Shown: positions 1 through 5,714 of the stretch, piece by piece
Position numbering within the stretch: the first letter of the stretch is position 1
Layout of the letters: the number at the start of each line of letters is the position of its first letter
IMG/VR virus record: IMGVR_UViG_3300034073_004109
Location: 1-64,000 of that record
DNA length: 64,000 nt
Direction: 5' to 3' (one strand)
From: a virus
Translations under genes and position numbers: made by a program
The notes under the pieces: generated by a model
Told to the model about the DNA's origin: nothing
Database searches by the model: none
The model's input: only the letters and a program-made list of their open reading frames with translations

Positions 1-303
1 CCGGAACTGATAGAGCAGTGGCGCAATGAGTGGATTTATAAAGTACCGCATGGCGTTGATGAACTCGATTTTCTCGCCCAGCGTGGTGCCCAATGGGGCG
101 CAGATCAAGAGCTGGAGGCGTGCTGTGCGCTGATGGACGATTGGGGTCTTGATGGCGAAGACCTGATGCTGTGCCGCCGCCCCAAGCCGCCGAGCTTGAA
201 AGAGCAATCCTTGAAACACCTAGACGTGATGGAGCGGGATGGGCATTACTTGCCTGAGATCCTGCAAGATCTTCGCCGTGCCGTGGAGAAGCTCGATGAC
301 TAA
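1..303 (+). CDS. Unknown small phage protein, 5' end outside the window
   Basis: An open frame runs from the first base to a TAA; its start lies upstream. The visible 100 residues include a segment LAQRGAQWGADQELEACC that closely resembles CAAQWGYEQHEKALLDA in the gene at 439-915, so the two are probably distant paralogues. No enzyme motif is visible. The stop overlaps the start of the next gene (296) by eight bases, which suggests translational coupling. Function unknown. Confidence 0.7.
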   Translation, partial: PELIEQWRNEWIYKVPHGVDELDFLAQRGAQWGADQELEACCALMDDWGLDGEDLMLCRRPKPPSLKEQSLKHLDVMERDGHYLPEILQDLRRAVEKLDD

Positions 304-442
304 GTGGTTTTCCATACGCAAAGCAGACTTCGACAAAACCTTGTTTTTTGGCATCGGCTTTGGTGGCGACTTACCAGAGGCAACGCTTGCACTTTTCTTT
401 GTTATTGGCGAGCGCGTCATCTGCATTGGTCCGCATAAATGA
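296..442 (+). CDS. Small hydrophobic protein, 48 aa
   Basis: ATG at 296 lies inside the end of the previous gene (ATGACTAA overlap), and the TGA overlaps the ATG of the next gene at 439. Both junctions are typical of coupled phage genes and support a gene too short for routine calling. The residues are largely hydrophobic between about 14 and 41 (LFFGIGFGGDL, LALFFVIGERVICI), which could place it in or near the membrane. Function unknown. Confidence 0.5.
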   Translation: MTKWFSIRKADFDKTLFFGIGFGGDLPEATLALFFVIGERVICIGPHK

Positions 443-915
443 CTGAACACAACCTCCCCGACAAAGACGATGCCCCTTGGCTTGATTGCATGGATGGGTT
501 CAAGACTGATGACTGGGTAAAACGCGCAGCTCAAGAGTCCCGCGCCAAAATAGCGCTCGAAATCTTTCGAGCTTTTGATATCTCCGCCTGTGAGCGTGGT
601 ATCTCCGATGGTCCAGTTCTTGCCGCTGCGTTTAAGGAGGCAATCAACCAACTCCAAGAAAGCCCTGGAATTATCAGTTGTTCGCGGCTCCTGTACATTG
701 CAGAAGCTCTTGAAGAGATTGATCACACCCCACCGCCCAAGCTGGTACGGCAGTGGCTACTGGAGTATTACGGCGGCGATCTTGGGGAAGTAAGTCCAGA
801 AGAAATGTACGTCGCTAGGTGTGCCGCCCAGTGGGGCTACGAGCAGCACGAAAAGGCGCTGCTTGACGCTATGCACTCCATAGTGCCGCAGCCTTACGAA
901 CCAGAATTTGAGTAG
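439..915 (+). CDS. Unknown phage protein, 158 aa
   Basis: ATG 439 overlaps the upstream stop (ATGA). The protein is acidic and probably helical. Its C-terminal third (VRQWLLEYYGGDLG, then CAAQWGYEQHEKALLDA) is similar to the partial gene at 1-303, so these look like members of one duplicated phage family. No catalytic motif is visible. It belongs to the plus-strand run of small early-type genes. Confidence 0.75.
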   Translation: MTEHNLPDKDDAPWLDCMDGFKTDDWVKRAAQESRAKIALEIFRAFDISACERGISDGPVLAAAFKEAINQLQESPGIISCSRLLYIAEALEEIDHTPPPKLVRQWLLEYYGGDLGEVSPEEMYVARCAAQWGYEQHEKALLDAMHSIVPQPYEPEFE

Positions 916-934
916 TCATTACCCCTAATTACCC

Positions 935-1150
935 ATGCCCGTAACAACAATCAAACGCTGTCAATCTGAATTTGAGTGGTGGTGGACAGTTGAAGACTGC
1001 GCTGCCGAGTACGATGTAGAGCCTGGCTCTGGCCTCACCATCAAGTATCACGACGACAATGATCAAGTGGGTGAGATAAAGCTAAGCCTTAGCAAAGAAG
1101 ACGCTCTTCTCATTCGTGATGCAATCAATCAGCTTTATCCGCCCTCTTAG
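935..1150 (+). CDS. Unknown small protein, 71 aa
   Basis: The frame starts 19 bases after the previous stop. The N-terminal half is rich in aromatic and acidic residues (FEWWWTVEDCAAEYDVEPG); the C-terminal half reads like a beta strand followed by a helix ending in IRDAINQLYPPS. I do not recognise the family. Its position in a tight plus-strand series supports it as a gene. Confidence 0.6.
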   Translation: MPVTTIKRCQSEFEWWWTVEDCAAEYDVEPGSGLTIKYHDDNDQVGEIKLSLSKEDALLIRDAINQLYPPS

Positions 1151-1164
1151 CCGCTTCCACTTCT

Positions 1165-1371
1165 ATGTCTGAACTTTCACCCGCCGCAAAAACAGTCCTA
1201 GACGCTTTCCTCGGTGACTCCGAGCACACAGGATTGCAAATGGATGACCTCCGCGAAAACGTTGCCGCCGCCCTGCGAGCTGCTGCGGATGAGGTATGCC
1301 TCCGTTGGGCTGAGCTGAAACATCCTGCAGATGTTTTGAATACCATCGCTGACGAGCTTGAAACCTCGTAA
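1165..1371 (+). CDS. Unknown small helical protein, 68 aa
   Basis: ATG 1165, 14 bases after the previous stop. The protein is alanine- and leucine-rich and probably all-helical (ENVAAALRAAADEVCLRW, then ADVLNTIADELE). Short helical proteins of this style are common in cyanophages, but I cannot assign a family or function. Its 3' end overlaps the candidate gene at 1358-1531. Confidence 0.6.
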   Translation: MSELSPAAKTVLDAFLGDSEHTGLQMDDLRENVAAALRAAADEVCLRWAELKHPADVLNTIADELETS

Positions 1372-1531
1372 TCACCTTCGCTACTTGCTCGGCGACTTGC
1401 TCGGTAACTTGCTCGGTGAGCAGTCACCTTCACTAGGCTACGTAGCGATAGAGCCCAAGCACCTGCTCGCCCTCGAGGCGTCTCACGCTTGGGTCATCAA
1501 TCTTCGTAGCTCTTACTTGACTGGTACTTGA
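1358..1531 (+). CDS. Possible small protein with LLGx repeats, 57 aa
   Basis: A TTG start at 1358 overlaps the end of the previous gene by 14 bases. The product begins MKPRNHLRYLLGDLLG and continues with a third LLG unit, encoded by three 12-bp direct repeats at 1382-1417, then HLLALEASHAWVINLRSS. The amino-acid pattern looks protein-like and helical, but no ATG or clear ribosome site is present. The 3' end runs into the 11-bp repeat array. It could also be a chance reading of repeat DNA. Confidence 0.35.
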   Translation: MKPRNHLRYLLGDLLGNLLGEQSPSLGYVAIEPKHLLALEASHAWVINLRSSYLTGT

Positions 1532-1633
1532 CTGGTACTTGACTGGTACTTGATCAGTACTTGATCTAGCCGCCAGCGACAGCCGCACTCCCCGCTTCCC
1601 GACTCAGCGAGGGTACTTGATGGGTACTTGCTG
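1514..1633 (+). repeat. Helically phased 11-bp direct repeats (TACTTGA family)
   Basis: TACTTGA occurs at 1514, 1525, 1536, 1547 and 1558, exactly 11 bp apart; the first three units are identical (TACTTGACTGG). After a 45-bp break, TACTTG returns at 1614 and 1625, again 11 bp apart, and once more at 1686. Spacing close to one helical turn puts every copy on the same DNA face. That is typical of a protein-binding array such as replication iterons or a cooperative operator. It lies in the 1372-1814 stretch, which holds no secure gene. Confidence 0.6.
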
Positions 1634-1643
1634 ACGGTCTTAC

Positions 1644-1679
1644 GAGCACGTCCGTATCCCATACGGGCACGTTCGTATT
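1644..1679 (+). repeat. Paired direct repeats and palindrome next to the phased array
   Basis: GCACGTCCGTAT (from about 1646) and GCACGTTCGTAT (from about 1667) are near-identical 12-bp direct repeats 21 bp apart, about two helical turns. Between them CCGTAT-CCC-ATACGG forms a perfect short palindrome. Together with the TACTTGA copies these make a dense cluster of possible protein sites ahead of the gene at 1815. Confidence 0.45.
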
Positions 1680-1696
1680 TACACGTACTTGTCCGT

Positions 1697-1736
1697 AACT
1701 CCTAATGAACTTCTAATTTTCCCCAAATTAGGAGTT
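1697..1736 (+). promoter_or_regulatory. Two mutually exclusive hairpins, possible riboregulator
   Basis: AACTCCTAAT (1697-1706) is perfectly complementary to ATTAGGAGTT (1727-1736). Inside this element CTAATTT (1713-1719) can instead pair with AAATTAG (1725-1731) across a five-base loop. The two structures compete for 1727-1731. An intrinsic terminator follows 7 bases later. The arrangement resembles an attenuator, but no ligand or leader peptide can be shown from sequence. Confidence 0.4.
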
Positions 1737-1742
1737 GCCAGC

Positions 1743-1776
1743 ATCCCCCTGTCTTCACCGGCAGGGGGATCTTTTT
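1743..1776 (+). terminator. Rho-independent terminator
   Basis: ATCCCCCTG (1743-1751) pairs with CAGGGGGAT (1762-1770), and five T follow at 1772-1776. It sits ahead of the gene at 1815, which is why an upstream TTG (1689) in the same open frame is not a credible start for that gene. Confidence 0.8.
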
Positions 1777-1814
1777 GTGCCGCTTTTCAGCGGTGCATTT
1801 CGATTCCTGCTGCG

Positions 1815-2465
1815 ATGTCAGTTAGCTTCTCTTCTCTTACAGAGGTCTCACAGAACTCCAAGACCGGGCCCATCGCCGTCAGCTCCACCGGCTGGTCCAG
1901 CTGCCCACCTGAATGCGGCATGAAGGATGAGTGTTACGCCATGAAGGGCTACCACACCAGACTTCACGGCGATGCCATCACCCGCCATGAGCGCGGCGTC
2001 CCGCCCGAGCAATTCATCAAGCAAGTCGCCGCCCTGCGTCCCGGCACCATGTTCCGCCACAACGTCGGCGGGGACCTCTGGCACCAGCGCGGTCGCATCG
2101 ATCGGACCCTGCTCAAGCTTTTAACCCAGGCTGTCCAGCACCTCTCGCATGCCTGGACTTACACGCACCACAGGCCCGACAGCTGGAACCAGTACGCCAT
2201 TCGCCTTGCCAACCGCACTGGTTTCACGGTGAACGTCTCGACCGAAACCCTCGACGACGCCATCAAGTACTACCGCCGGGGCTATCCCGTCACCTGCGTG
2301 ATCGACGGGAGCGATACCGCCACCTTCCGCCACAAGGGCGTCCCCTTCAAGGTCTGCGAGAACCAGGCCACAAACAAGACAACCCAGTGCTGCGGCTGCG
2401 GCAACGGCACCCCCATGTGTGCCATCCCTGATCGGGATTACATCGTGGCCTTCATCAAGCACTGA
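1815..2465 (+). CDS. DUF7227-like cysteine-rich phage protein, 216 aa
   Basis: I chose ATG 1815 because the open frame upstream crosses a terminator. Near the N-terminus is SKTGPIAVSSTGWSSCPPEC followed by ECYAMKG; near the C-terminus is KVCENQATNKTTQCCGCG followed by MCAIPDRDYIVAFIKH. This paired layout of cysteines around a central alpha/beta region matches, from memory, the phage family DUF7227, found in many phages without a known function. Seven or more cysteines in two clusters could bind iron-sulfur or zinc; I infer this and cannot show it. It sits alone behind the hairpin and terminator region, so its expression may be regulated there. A remote link to radical-SAM-like phage proteins (DUF5131) is possible but untested. 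Confidence 0.65.
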   Translation: MSVSFSSLTEVSQNSKTGPIAVSSTGWSSCPPECGMKDECYAMKGYHTRLHGDAITRHERGVPPEQFIKQVAALRPGTMFRHNVGGDLWHQRGRIDRTLLKLLTQAVQHLSHAWTYTHHRPDSWNQYAIRLANRTGFTVNVSTETLDDAIKYYRRGYPVTCVIDGSDTATFRHKGVPFKVCENQATNKTTQCCGCGNGTPMCAIPDRDYIVAFIKH

Positions 2466-2519
2466 TTCATCGACACAGCGCAAGACCAGGCATACACTTC
2501 GCCCGCCCTCTCCTTTCTC

Positions 2520-2699
2520 ATGGCCAACGTCACCGTGAACCCCCTCGTCCCCGGGCTCCAGCCCGTCACCCTCGCCAACGCCACCCCTGACGCCCTCTCT
2601 GATGTCATCCGCACCTACCGCGCCAACGGCATCCCCTACCGCATTCACTACGGCACAACCAAGCACTACCCCATCGCAGCCAGCTTCATCAGTCGCTGA
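2520..2699 (+). CDS. Unknown small protein, 59 aa
   Basis: ATG 2520 opens a 59-codon frame beginning MANVTVNPLVPGLQPVTLAN and ending IHYGTTKHYPIAASFISR. Beta-strand-like N-terminus, probable helix around residues 24-35. No family recognised. It overlaps the frame at 2602-2886, and the later part of that second frame looks the more protein-like, so this gene probably ends where the next takes over. Confidence 0.5.
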   Translation: MANVTVNPLVPGLQPVTLANATPDALSDVIRTYRANGIPYRIHYGTTKHYPIAASFISR

Positions 2700-2886
2700 A
2701 CTGCAGCTGAGCGCCCACTGCGTCTATCGCTACTGGGCAGCACTGCAGGACATCCTGCACCGCGAAGCAGCGACCGAGGAGCTCAATGACTCCACCGGTC
2801 GCCGCTACACCGCAGCTCAGTGGTACCGAATCCTCAACCCCTACATGGAGCAGATGATGGCGCCACCACCGAGGGGCGACATCTGA
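2602..2886 (+). CDS. Unknown protein; C-terminal half credible, start uncertain
   Basis: The open frame starts with ATG 2602, but its first 32 residues (Ser/Thr/Pro/Ala-rich) lie over the gene at 2520-2699 and may be an artefact. After about residue 33 the sequence becomes convincing (HCVYRYWAALQDILHREA, then RRYTAAQWYRILNPYMEQMM). No ATG, GTG or TTG occurs in frame near 2690-2750, so the true start is unclear; 2602 is the only canonical one. The 3' end overlaps a minus-strand gene. Function unknown. Confidence 0.4.
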   Translation: MSSAPTAPTASPTAFTTAQPSTTPSQPASSVAELQLSAHCVYRYWAALQDILHREAATEELNDSTGRRYTAAQWYRILNPYMEQMMAPPPRGDI

Positions 2887-3019
2887 ACACCACACCGTCA
2901 ACAGCGCAGGCGGGCAGGGCCCCCAGCCCGTCTACCTGTTGGCAGCGCTCCACATGACGCAAGGCCTGCGCACGATCGTTCTGCTGGCGCATCAGCCAGC
3001 TCAGGCGAACAGCTTCCAT
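2834..3019 (-). CDS. Small protein, last gene of the minus-strand early operon, 61 aa
   Basis: ATG at 3019 follows the previous gene's TGA by one base and has a GGAGGG element upstream on the minus strand. The product starts MEAVRLSWLMRQQNDRAQAL and includes RHVERCQQVDGLGALPAC; the remainder is Ser/Pro/Arg-rich. A GTG at 3052 would give 11 more residues. The last 53 bases overlap a plus-strand frame. Function unknown. Confidence 0.5.
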   Translation of the reverse strand: MEAVRLSWLMRQQNDRAQALRHVERCQQVDGLGALPACAVDGVVFRCRPSVVAPSSAPCRG

Positions 3020-3020
3020 C

Positions 3021-3188
3021 TCAGCCCTCCAGGATTCCCCAGTGGCCGGCACGTCCGCTGCACTCGTACTTCAAGCCGCGATACGTGCACAGTTGCGGCG
3101 TCTCACTCCGACCCCGCTTCTTCAGTTCCTCAAGGAACTGCCGCTCAAGGGAGCTGAATCCCTTCAGCCAGGCCCGCAGAACCTGCAT
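3021..3188 (-). CDS. Small basic protein, 55 aa
   Basis: ATG at 3188 has GGAGGG six bases upstream. The product begins MQVLRAWLKGFSSLERQFLE, a probable amphipathic helix, then ELKKRGRSETPQLC and ends in GRAGHWGILEG. Two cysteines (residues 34 and 43) could pair. No family recognised. It is part of the minus-strand run of very small genes between 4742 and 2834. Confidence 0.55.
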   Translation of the reverse strand: MQVLRAWLKGFSSLERQFLEELKKRGRSETPQLCTYRGLKYECSGRAGHWGILEG

Positions 3189-3276
3189 CACACGCCCTCC
3201 AAACGCGGCATCCCCGTCGTCTGATGCCGTGATTGCAGCCCGAAGGCTCGACGATTTCCATCACTCTAGGAATTTC

Positions 3277-3381
3277 CTAGAGGTCGAGCAGCATCCCAAT
3301 CAACGTGACGATGATCAGCCCCAGGAGCGGCGCCGTCATCAACGTCGCGAAGATCATCACATCAGCACTCGGCCCTTCCAT
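3277..3381 (-). CDS. Single-span membrane miniprotein, 34 aa
   Basis: ATG at 3381 is preceded by TTGTGAGGCC, so its ribosome site overlaps the TGA of the upstream gene. The sequence MEGPSADVMIFATLMTAPLL is followed by GLIIVTLIGMLLDL: one nearly unbroken hydrophobic segment from about residue 8 to 34 with a short polar N-terminus. Such proteins in phages are often holins, superinfection-exclusion factors or membrane anchors; the sequence alone does not decide. Confidence 0.5.
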   Translation of the reverse strand: MEGPSADVMIFATLMTAPLLGLIIVTLIGMLLDL

Positions 3382-3385
3382 GGCC

Positions 3386-3709
3386 TCACAACTGGCACTG
3401 GCCAGCGCCTGGGTCGCCGCATCCGCAGTCTTGCGGCTTCTCGTCGACCAGCCCGAGCACCTTGACTCCCTCGAGCAGTTTGTCTGCTTCAGCCTCGCTA
3501 AAGAGCTCACTGAGTAGACTCTCGAGGATGAATTCAGGCTCAACCGTTTCAAGGAACTCCCACTTTGAGCCCGGTTCCCAATCCAAATCCAGGAATCTAG
3601 CCCCGCTTTCTGATCGATAACAGCGGATTGTCAGCCCATCCTCTACCTCAAGCACCTCTTCTTCCACTGCATCATCAATGCTGTGGACCTCTACAAGGCT
3701 GTCATCCAT
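3386..3709 (-). CDS. Acidic unknown protein, 107 aa
   Basis: ATG 3709 has a GGAG about 10 bases upstream. Very acidic protein (DDAVEEEVLEVEDG; EFILESLLSELFSEAEADKL) with a CGCGDPGAGQCQL tail holding three cysteines. Acidic phage miniproteins often mimic DNA or bind host regulators; that is only a suggestion here. It is directly followed by the membrane miniprotein at 3277-3381. Confidence 0.6.
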   Translation of the reverse strand: MDDSLVEVHSIDDAVEEEVLEVEDGLTIRCYRSESGARFLDLDWEPGSKWEFLETVEPEFILESLLSELFSEAEADKLLEGVKVLGLVDEKPQDCGCGDPGAGQCQL

Positions 3710-3747
3710 TGCTGGACTCCGATTTTGTTCACTCTAAGGAGATCTCC

Positions 3748-3963
3748 ATGCTGCTAACCACAGCCAAGCTCTCGTTCATGAGCCTCACCCCGATCGCTTC
3801 GCTTGATCTGCCGCCTCAGATGCAGGTATCCGCCATCACCGCTCAGGCGTCCGTATCCTCCACGGCGGACAACTCGCTGAAGACCGTCTCGACCGAAGCA
3901 AACAAGAACTTCCCTTCCTCGCTCACCACCACATATGCCTCTCCTTCGGCGATCGACTCGTAG
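3748..3963 (+). CDS. Possible antisense-strand small protein, 71 aa
   Basis: A strong ribosome site, AAGGAG at about 3736, lies 6-7 bases before ATG 3748 on the plus strand, inside an otherwise minus-strand operon. The product starts MLLTTAKLSFMSLTPIASLD and is Ser/Thr-rich. Its second half lies antisense to the AbrB-like gene at 3843-4157, which lowers confidence. Only the ribosome site argues for it. Confidence 0.25.
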   Translation: MLLTTAKLSFMSLTPIASLDLPPQMQVSAITAQASVSSTADNSLKTVSTEANKNFPSSLTTTYASPSAIDS

Positions 3964-4157
3964 TAGTCATCAAACCAAAGACTCAAGTCCATGGGGCTGA
4001 TCTCGGCGCAACGCTTGACCGAGACAGCCCCTTTTTCTATGCGGCGCCAGTGCAGCACATCACCGCTCTTCCAGCCCAGGTCTCGCGTGACCTCCTCGGG
4101 CAGCTGCAGCACACCGTTGTCCTGCACTTGGATTGTCCAGGTCTTGTTCATGATCAT
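3843..4157 (-). CDS. AbrB/MazE-like swapped-hairpin protein, 104 aa
   Basis: The N-terminal 40 residues (TWTIQVQDNGVLQLPEEVTR, then DLGWKSGDVLHWRR) follow the AbrB/MazE/SpoVT pattern: two short strands, LP, a helix, and GW..GD.L.W. Proteins of that fold bind DNA as dimers and serve as regulators or antitoxins. The remaining 60 residues are acidic and unassigned. No toxin gene is recognised beside it; the adjacent genes are a membrane protein and an acidic protein. The start overlaps the upstream stop (ATGA at 4154-4157); ATG 4151 is an alternative. Confidence 0.55.
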   Translation of the reverse strand: MIMNKTWTIQVQDNGVLQLPEEVTRDLGWKSGDVLHWRRIEKGAVSVKRCAEISPMDLSLWFDDYYESIAEGEAYVVVSEEGKFLFASVETVFSELSAVEDTDA

Positions 4158-4414
4158 TCGTCCTTGGTTTGACGGCTCAAGCTGATCAGCGTTGTCAACA
4201 CGCTCATCAGTACAGCCACGCTTCTGTTGTCGCTGTCTTCGCAGCCGAGGCGCCGTGGATCCAGCTTCTCGGACACATCAGTTCCGATGTACTTGGCATA
4301 GAACGGCCACTGCCGTGGCGCCACGACGAATGCGCAGTTCATCCACTGAGCAACCGACAACGCCGCCGTTGCCAGCGCCACGCCAACGACCGAACGCCAG
4401 AGCCAATTAGGCAT
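4154..4414 (-). CDS. Small membrane protein, 86 aa
   Basis: An N-terminal hydrophobic helix (VVGVALATAALSVAQW, residues about 8-24) suggests a membrane anchor or signal; a second hydrophobic stretch lies at residues 66-79 (VAVLMSVLTTLISL). ATG 4414 lies eight bases inside the previous gene and the stop overlaps the next start, so it is a coupled member of the minus-strand operon. Family not recognised. Confidence 0.6.
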   Translation of the reverse strand: MPNWLWRSVVGVALATAALSVAQWMNCAFVVAPRQWPFYAKYIGTDVSEKLDPRRLGCEDSDNRSVAVLMSVLTTLISLSRQTKDE

Positions 4415-4742
4415 CGCCCTGCCGCTCTCGATACACCGTCAGCACCAGGTGGCGACCCATCAAGGCCATGTCCACCTCCTTGACGCCCGGCTGCCGCATC
4501 AATCGATTGCGGTGATAGATGCCGTCCTCGATCAACTTCGCGTACGACAGTGGCTCAGTAGATCCAGTAGCAGGCTTGGGCGCAGGAGCCGTAGGTGGTG
4601 CTTGCTCCGCACCAAACGACTTCAGCCAATGCCACACCAATCCCGCCACGCTGCTGGCCTGGAACCGTCCGCTTTCGCCGATCCAGTCACTCGCTATGCC
4701 GTATGAGAAGCCCAGGACGGCGATCCAATCCCGCAGCTCCAT
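4407..4742 (-). CDS. First gene of the minus-strand early operon, unknown, 111 aa
   Basis: ATG 4742. N-terminal half hydrophobic and aromatic (DWIAVLGFSYGIASDWIG; VAGLVWHWLKSFG), a Pro/Ala linker (residues about 48-60), then a soluble C-terminal part (KLIEDGIYHRNRLMRQPG; HLVLTVYRERQ). It is divergent from the plus-strand genes starting at 4844; promoters for both directions should lie in 4743-4843. Function unknown. Confidence 0.6.
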   Translation of the reverse strand: MELRDWIAVLGFSYGIASDWIGESGRFQASSVAGLVWHWLKSFGAEQAPPTAPAPKPATGSTEPLSYAKLIEDGIYHRNRLMRQPGVKEVDMALMGRHLVLTVYRERQGDA

Positions 4743-4843
4743 CGCTCGCGAGCGGTGTTCCTGGGCATTCTATGAGCGCTCTGTCGGGCGAAATCTGTTA
4801 TGCCTCTTAAGAGTTTTTAGGTTGAGCGTCCACCCCAAGAACG

Positions 4844-5056
4844 ATGCAGCGATACCGCGCCATCCTGATCGATACCCGCACCAACCAACCCCTCAGCCCT
4901 GACTGGCACCCGACGATTTGGCCCACTGAACTCGAAAGCGCCAATGCCAGCCTGGCCAGCCGTGACATGACTTACCGCTGGCGGTGGCTTGATCGCGTGA
5001 CTACCCTTCATGGATCTGTCACCCTGCAAGCTGCAGCACACGATGCTGACTCTTGA
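4844..5056 (+). CDS. Unknown small protein, 70 aa
   Basis: ATG 4844. Tryptophan-rich (LSPDWHPTIWPTE; YRWRWLD). The stop overlaps by 14 bases the start I prefer for the sliding-clamp-like gene (5043), which suggests coupling. No recognised family. Confidence 0.55.
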   Translation: MQRYRAILIDTRTNQPLSPDWHPTIWPTELESANASLASRDMTYRWRWLDRVTTLHGSVTLQAAAHDADS

Positions 5057-5654
5057 CTCGGCGCTCATTGCGATCGTTGCCGAATTCACAGGCCCCTACG
5101 CCCCCTATCAAGGCGTAGCACTGACGCCTTGCTCGGGTGGCGGCGTCTTTGTGTCAGCAACCGACAGCGGCAAGATTGCCTGCATGGCATACGACCGCAA
5201 GGGACGCGGCGACGAATCGATCTATCTGCTGCCATCCACTGAACTCGTTCGCAGCTGCAAAGGACTCAAGACAGCCGAACGCGAGATCACCATTGGCGAC
5301 CAGACCGCCCTGATCACCACGTTTCGCAAGAGCGCAGCCAATGAGGTCAAGGAGATCCCGATCACCAAAAGCCAGACGACACCACCCCCGCTGGCCAAGA
5401 TCATGCGCCACTGCATCGACACCTGGGGCGCCACTCCCGTGGCTAGCAATACCGCTGGTCGCTATGCCACGGACTATGTCGAGAAGGCGATCAAAGTCTT
5501 AAGTACGCGCGAAAAGTCGCTGGTCTTCAGCGCATTCGACGGCGGTCCCCTGCGGATCCAAAGCGACTGCGGTGACATCGTTGTCCTGGTCATGCCGCAA
5601 ACAGCGGAGCCCATTCCGCCCCTGCCCAGCTGGCTCGAACTGTTTGCCCAGTAG
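5043..5654 (+). CDS. Possible DnaN-like sliding clamp fragment, 203 aa
   Basis: I prefer ATG 5043 (MLTLDSALIAIVAEF) over an in-frame ATG at 5010 that lies deep in the previous gene. The pattern GGGVFVSATDSGKIACMAYD, then IYLLPSTELVRSCK, resembles a DnaN domain, and the C-terminal PLRIQSDCGDIVVLVMPQ resembles the last strands of beta clamps, which end in a similar V/I-L-MP sequence. DNA clamps tether polymerase to DNA. At 203 residues the protein is about half a bacterial beta clamp (around 370), so a trimer or reduced clamp would be needed. It lies directly ahead of two ssDNA-binding candidates, which fits a replication role. The family call is tentative. Confidence 0.4.
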   Translation: MLTLDSALIAIVAEFTGPYAPYQGVALTPCSGGGVFVSATDSGKIACMAYDRKGRGDESIYLLPSTELVRSCKGLKTAEREITIGDQTALITTFRKSAANEVKEIPITKSQTTPPPLAKIMRHCIDTWGATPVASNTAGRYATDYVEKAIKVLSTREKSLVFSAFDGGPLRIQSDCGDIVVLVMPQTAEPIPPLPSWLELFAQ

Positions 5655-5714
5655 TGCAACTTGCTTGCCACACGCAATTTGCTGGTTAGCCTGGAGCGCA
5701 CCCAAGCAACCCAC

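Noticed and set aside
1514-1570. LexA-type SOS boxes in the TACTTGA array
   Set aside because: Cyanobacterial LexA sites need two GTAC-like halves with fixed short spacing; here GTAC halves are 11 bp apart on the same strand.
1382-1633. CRISPR array
   Set aside because: Repeat units are 11-12 bp and contiguous or nearly so, without unique spacers of 30 or more bases.
1689-1814. Upstream extension of the DUF7227-like gene from TTG 1689
   Set aside because: It would translate through the paired hairpins and a complete rho-independent terminator.
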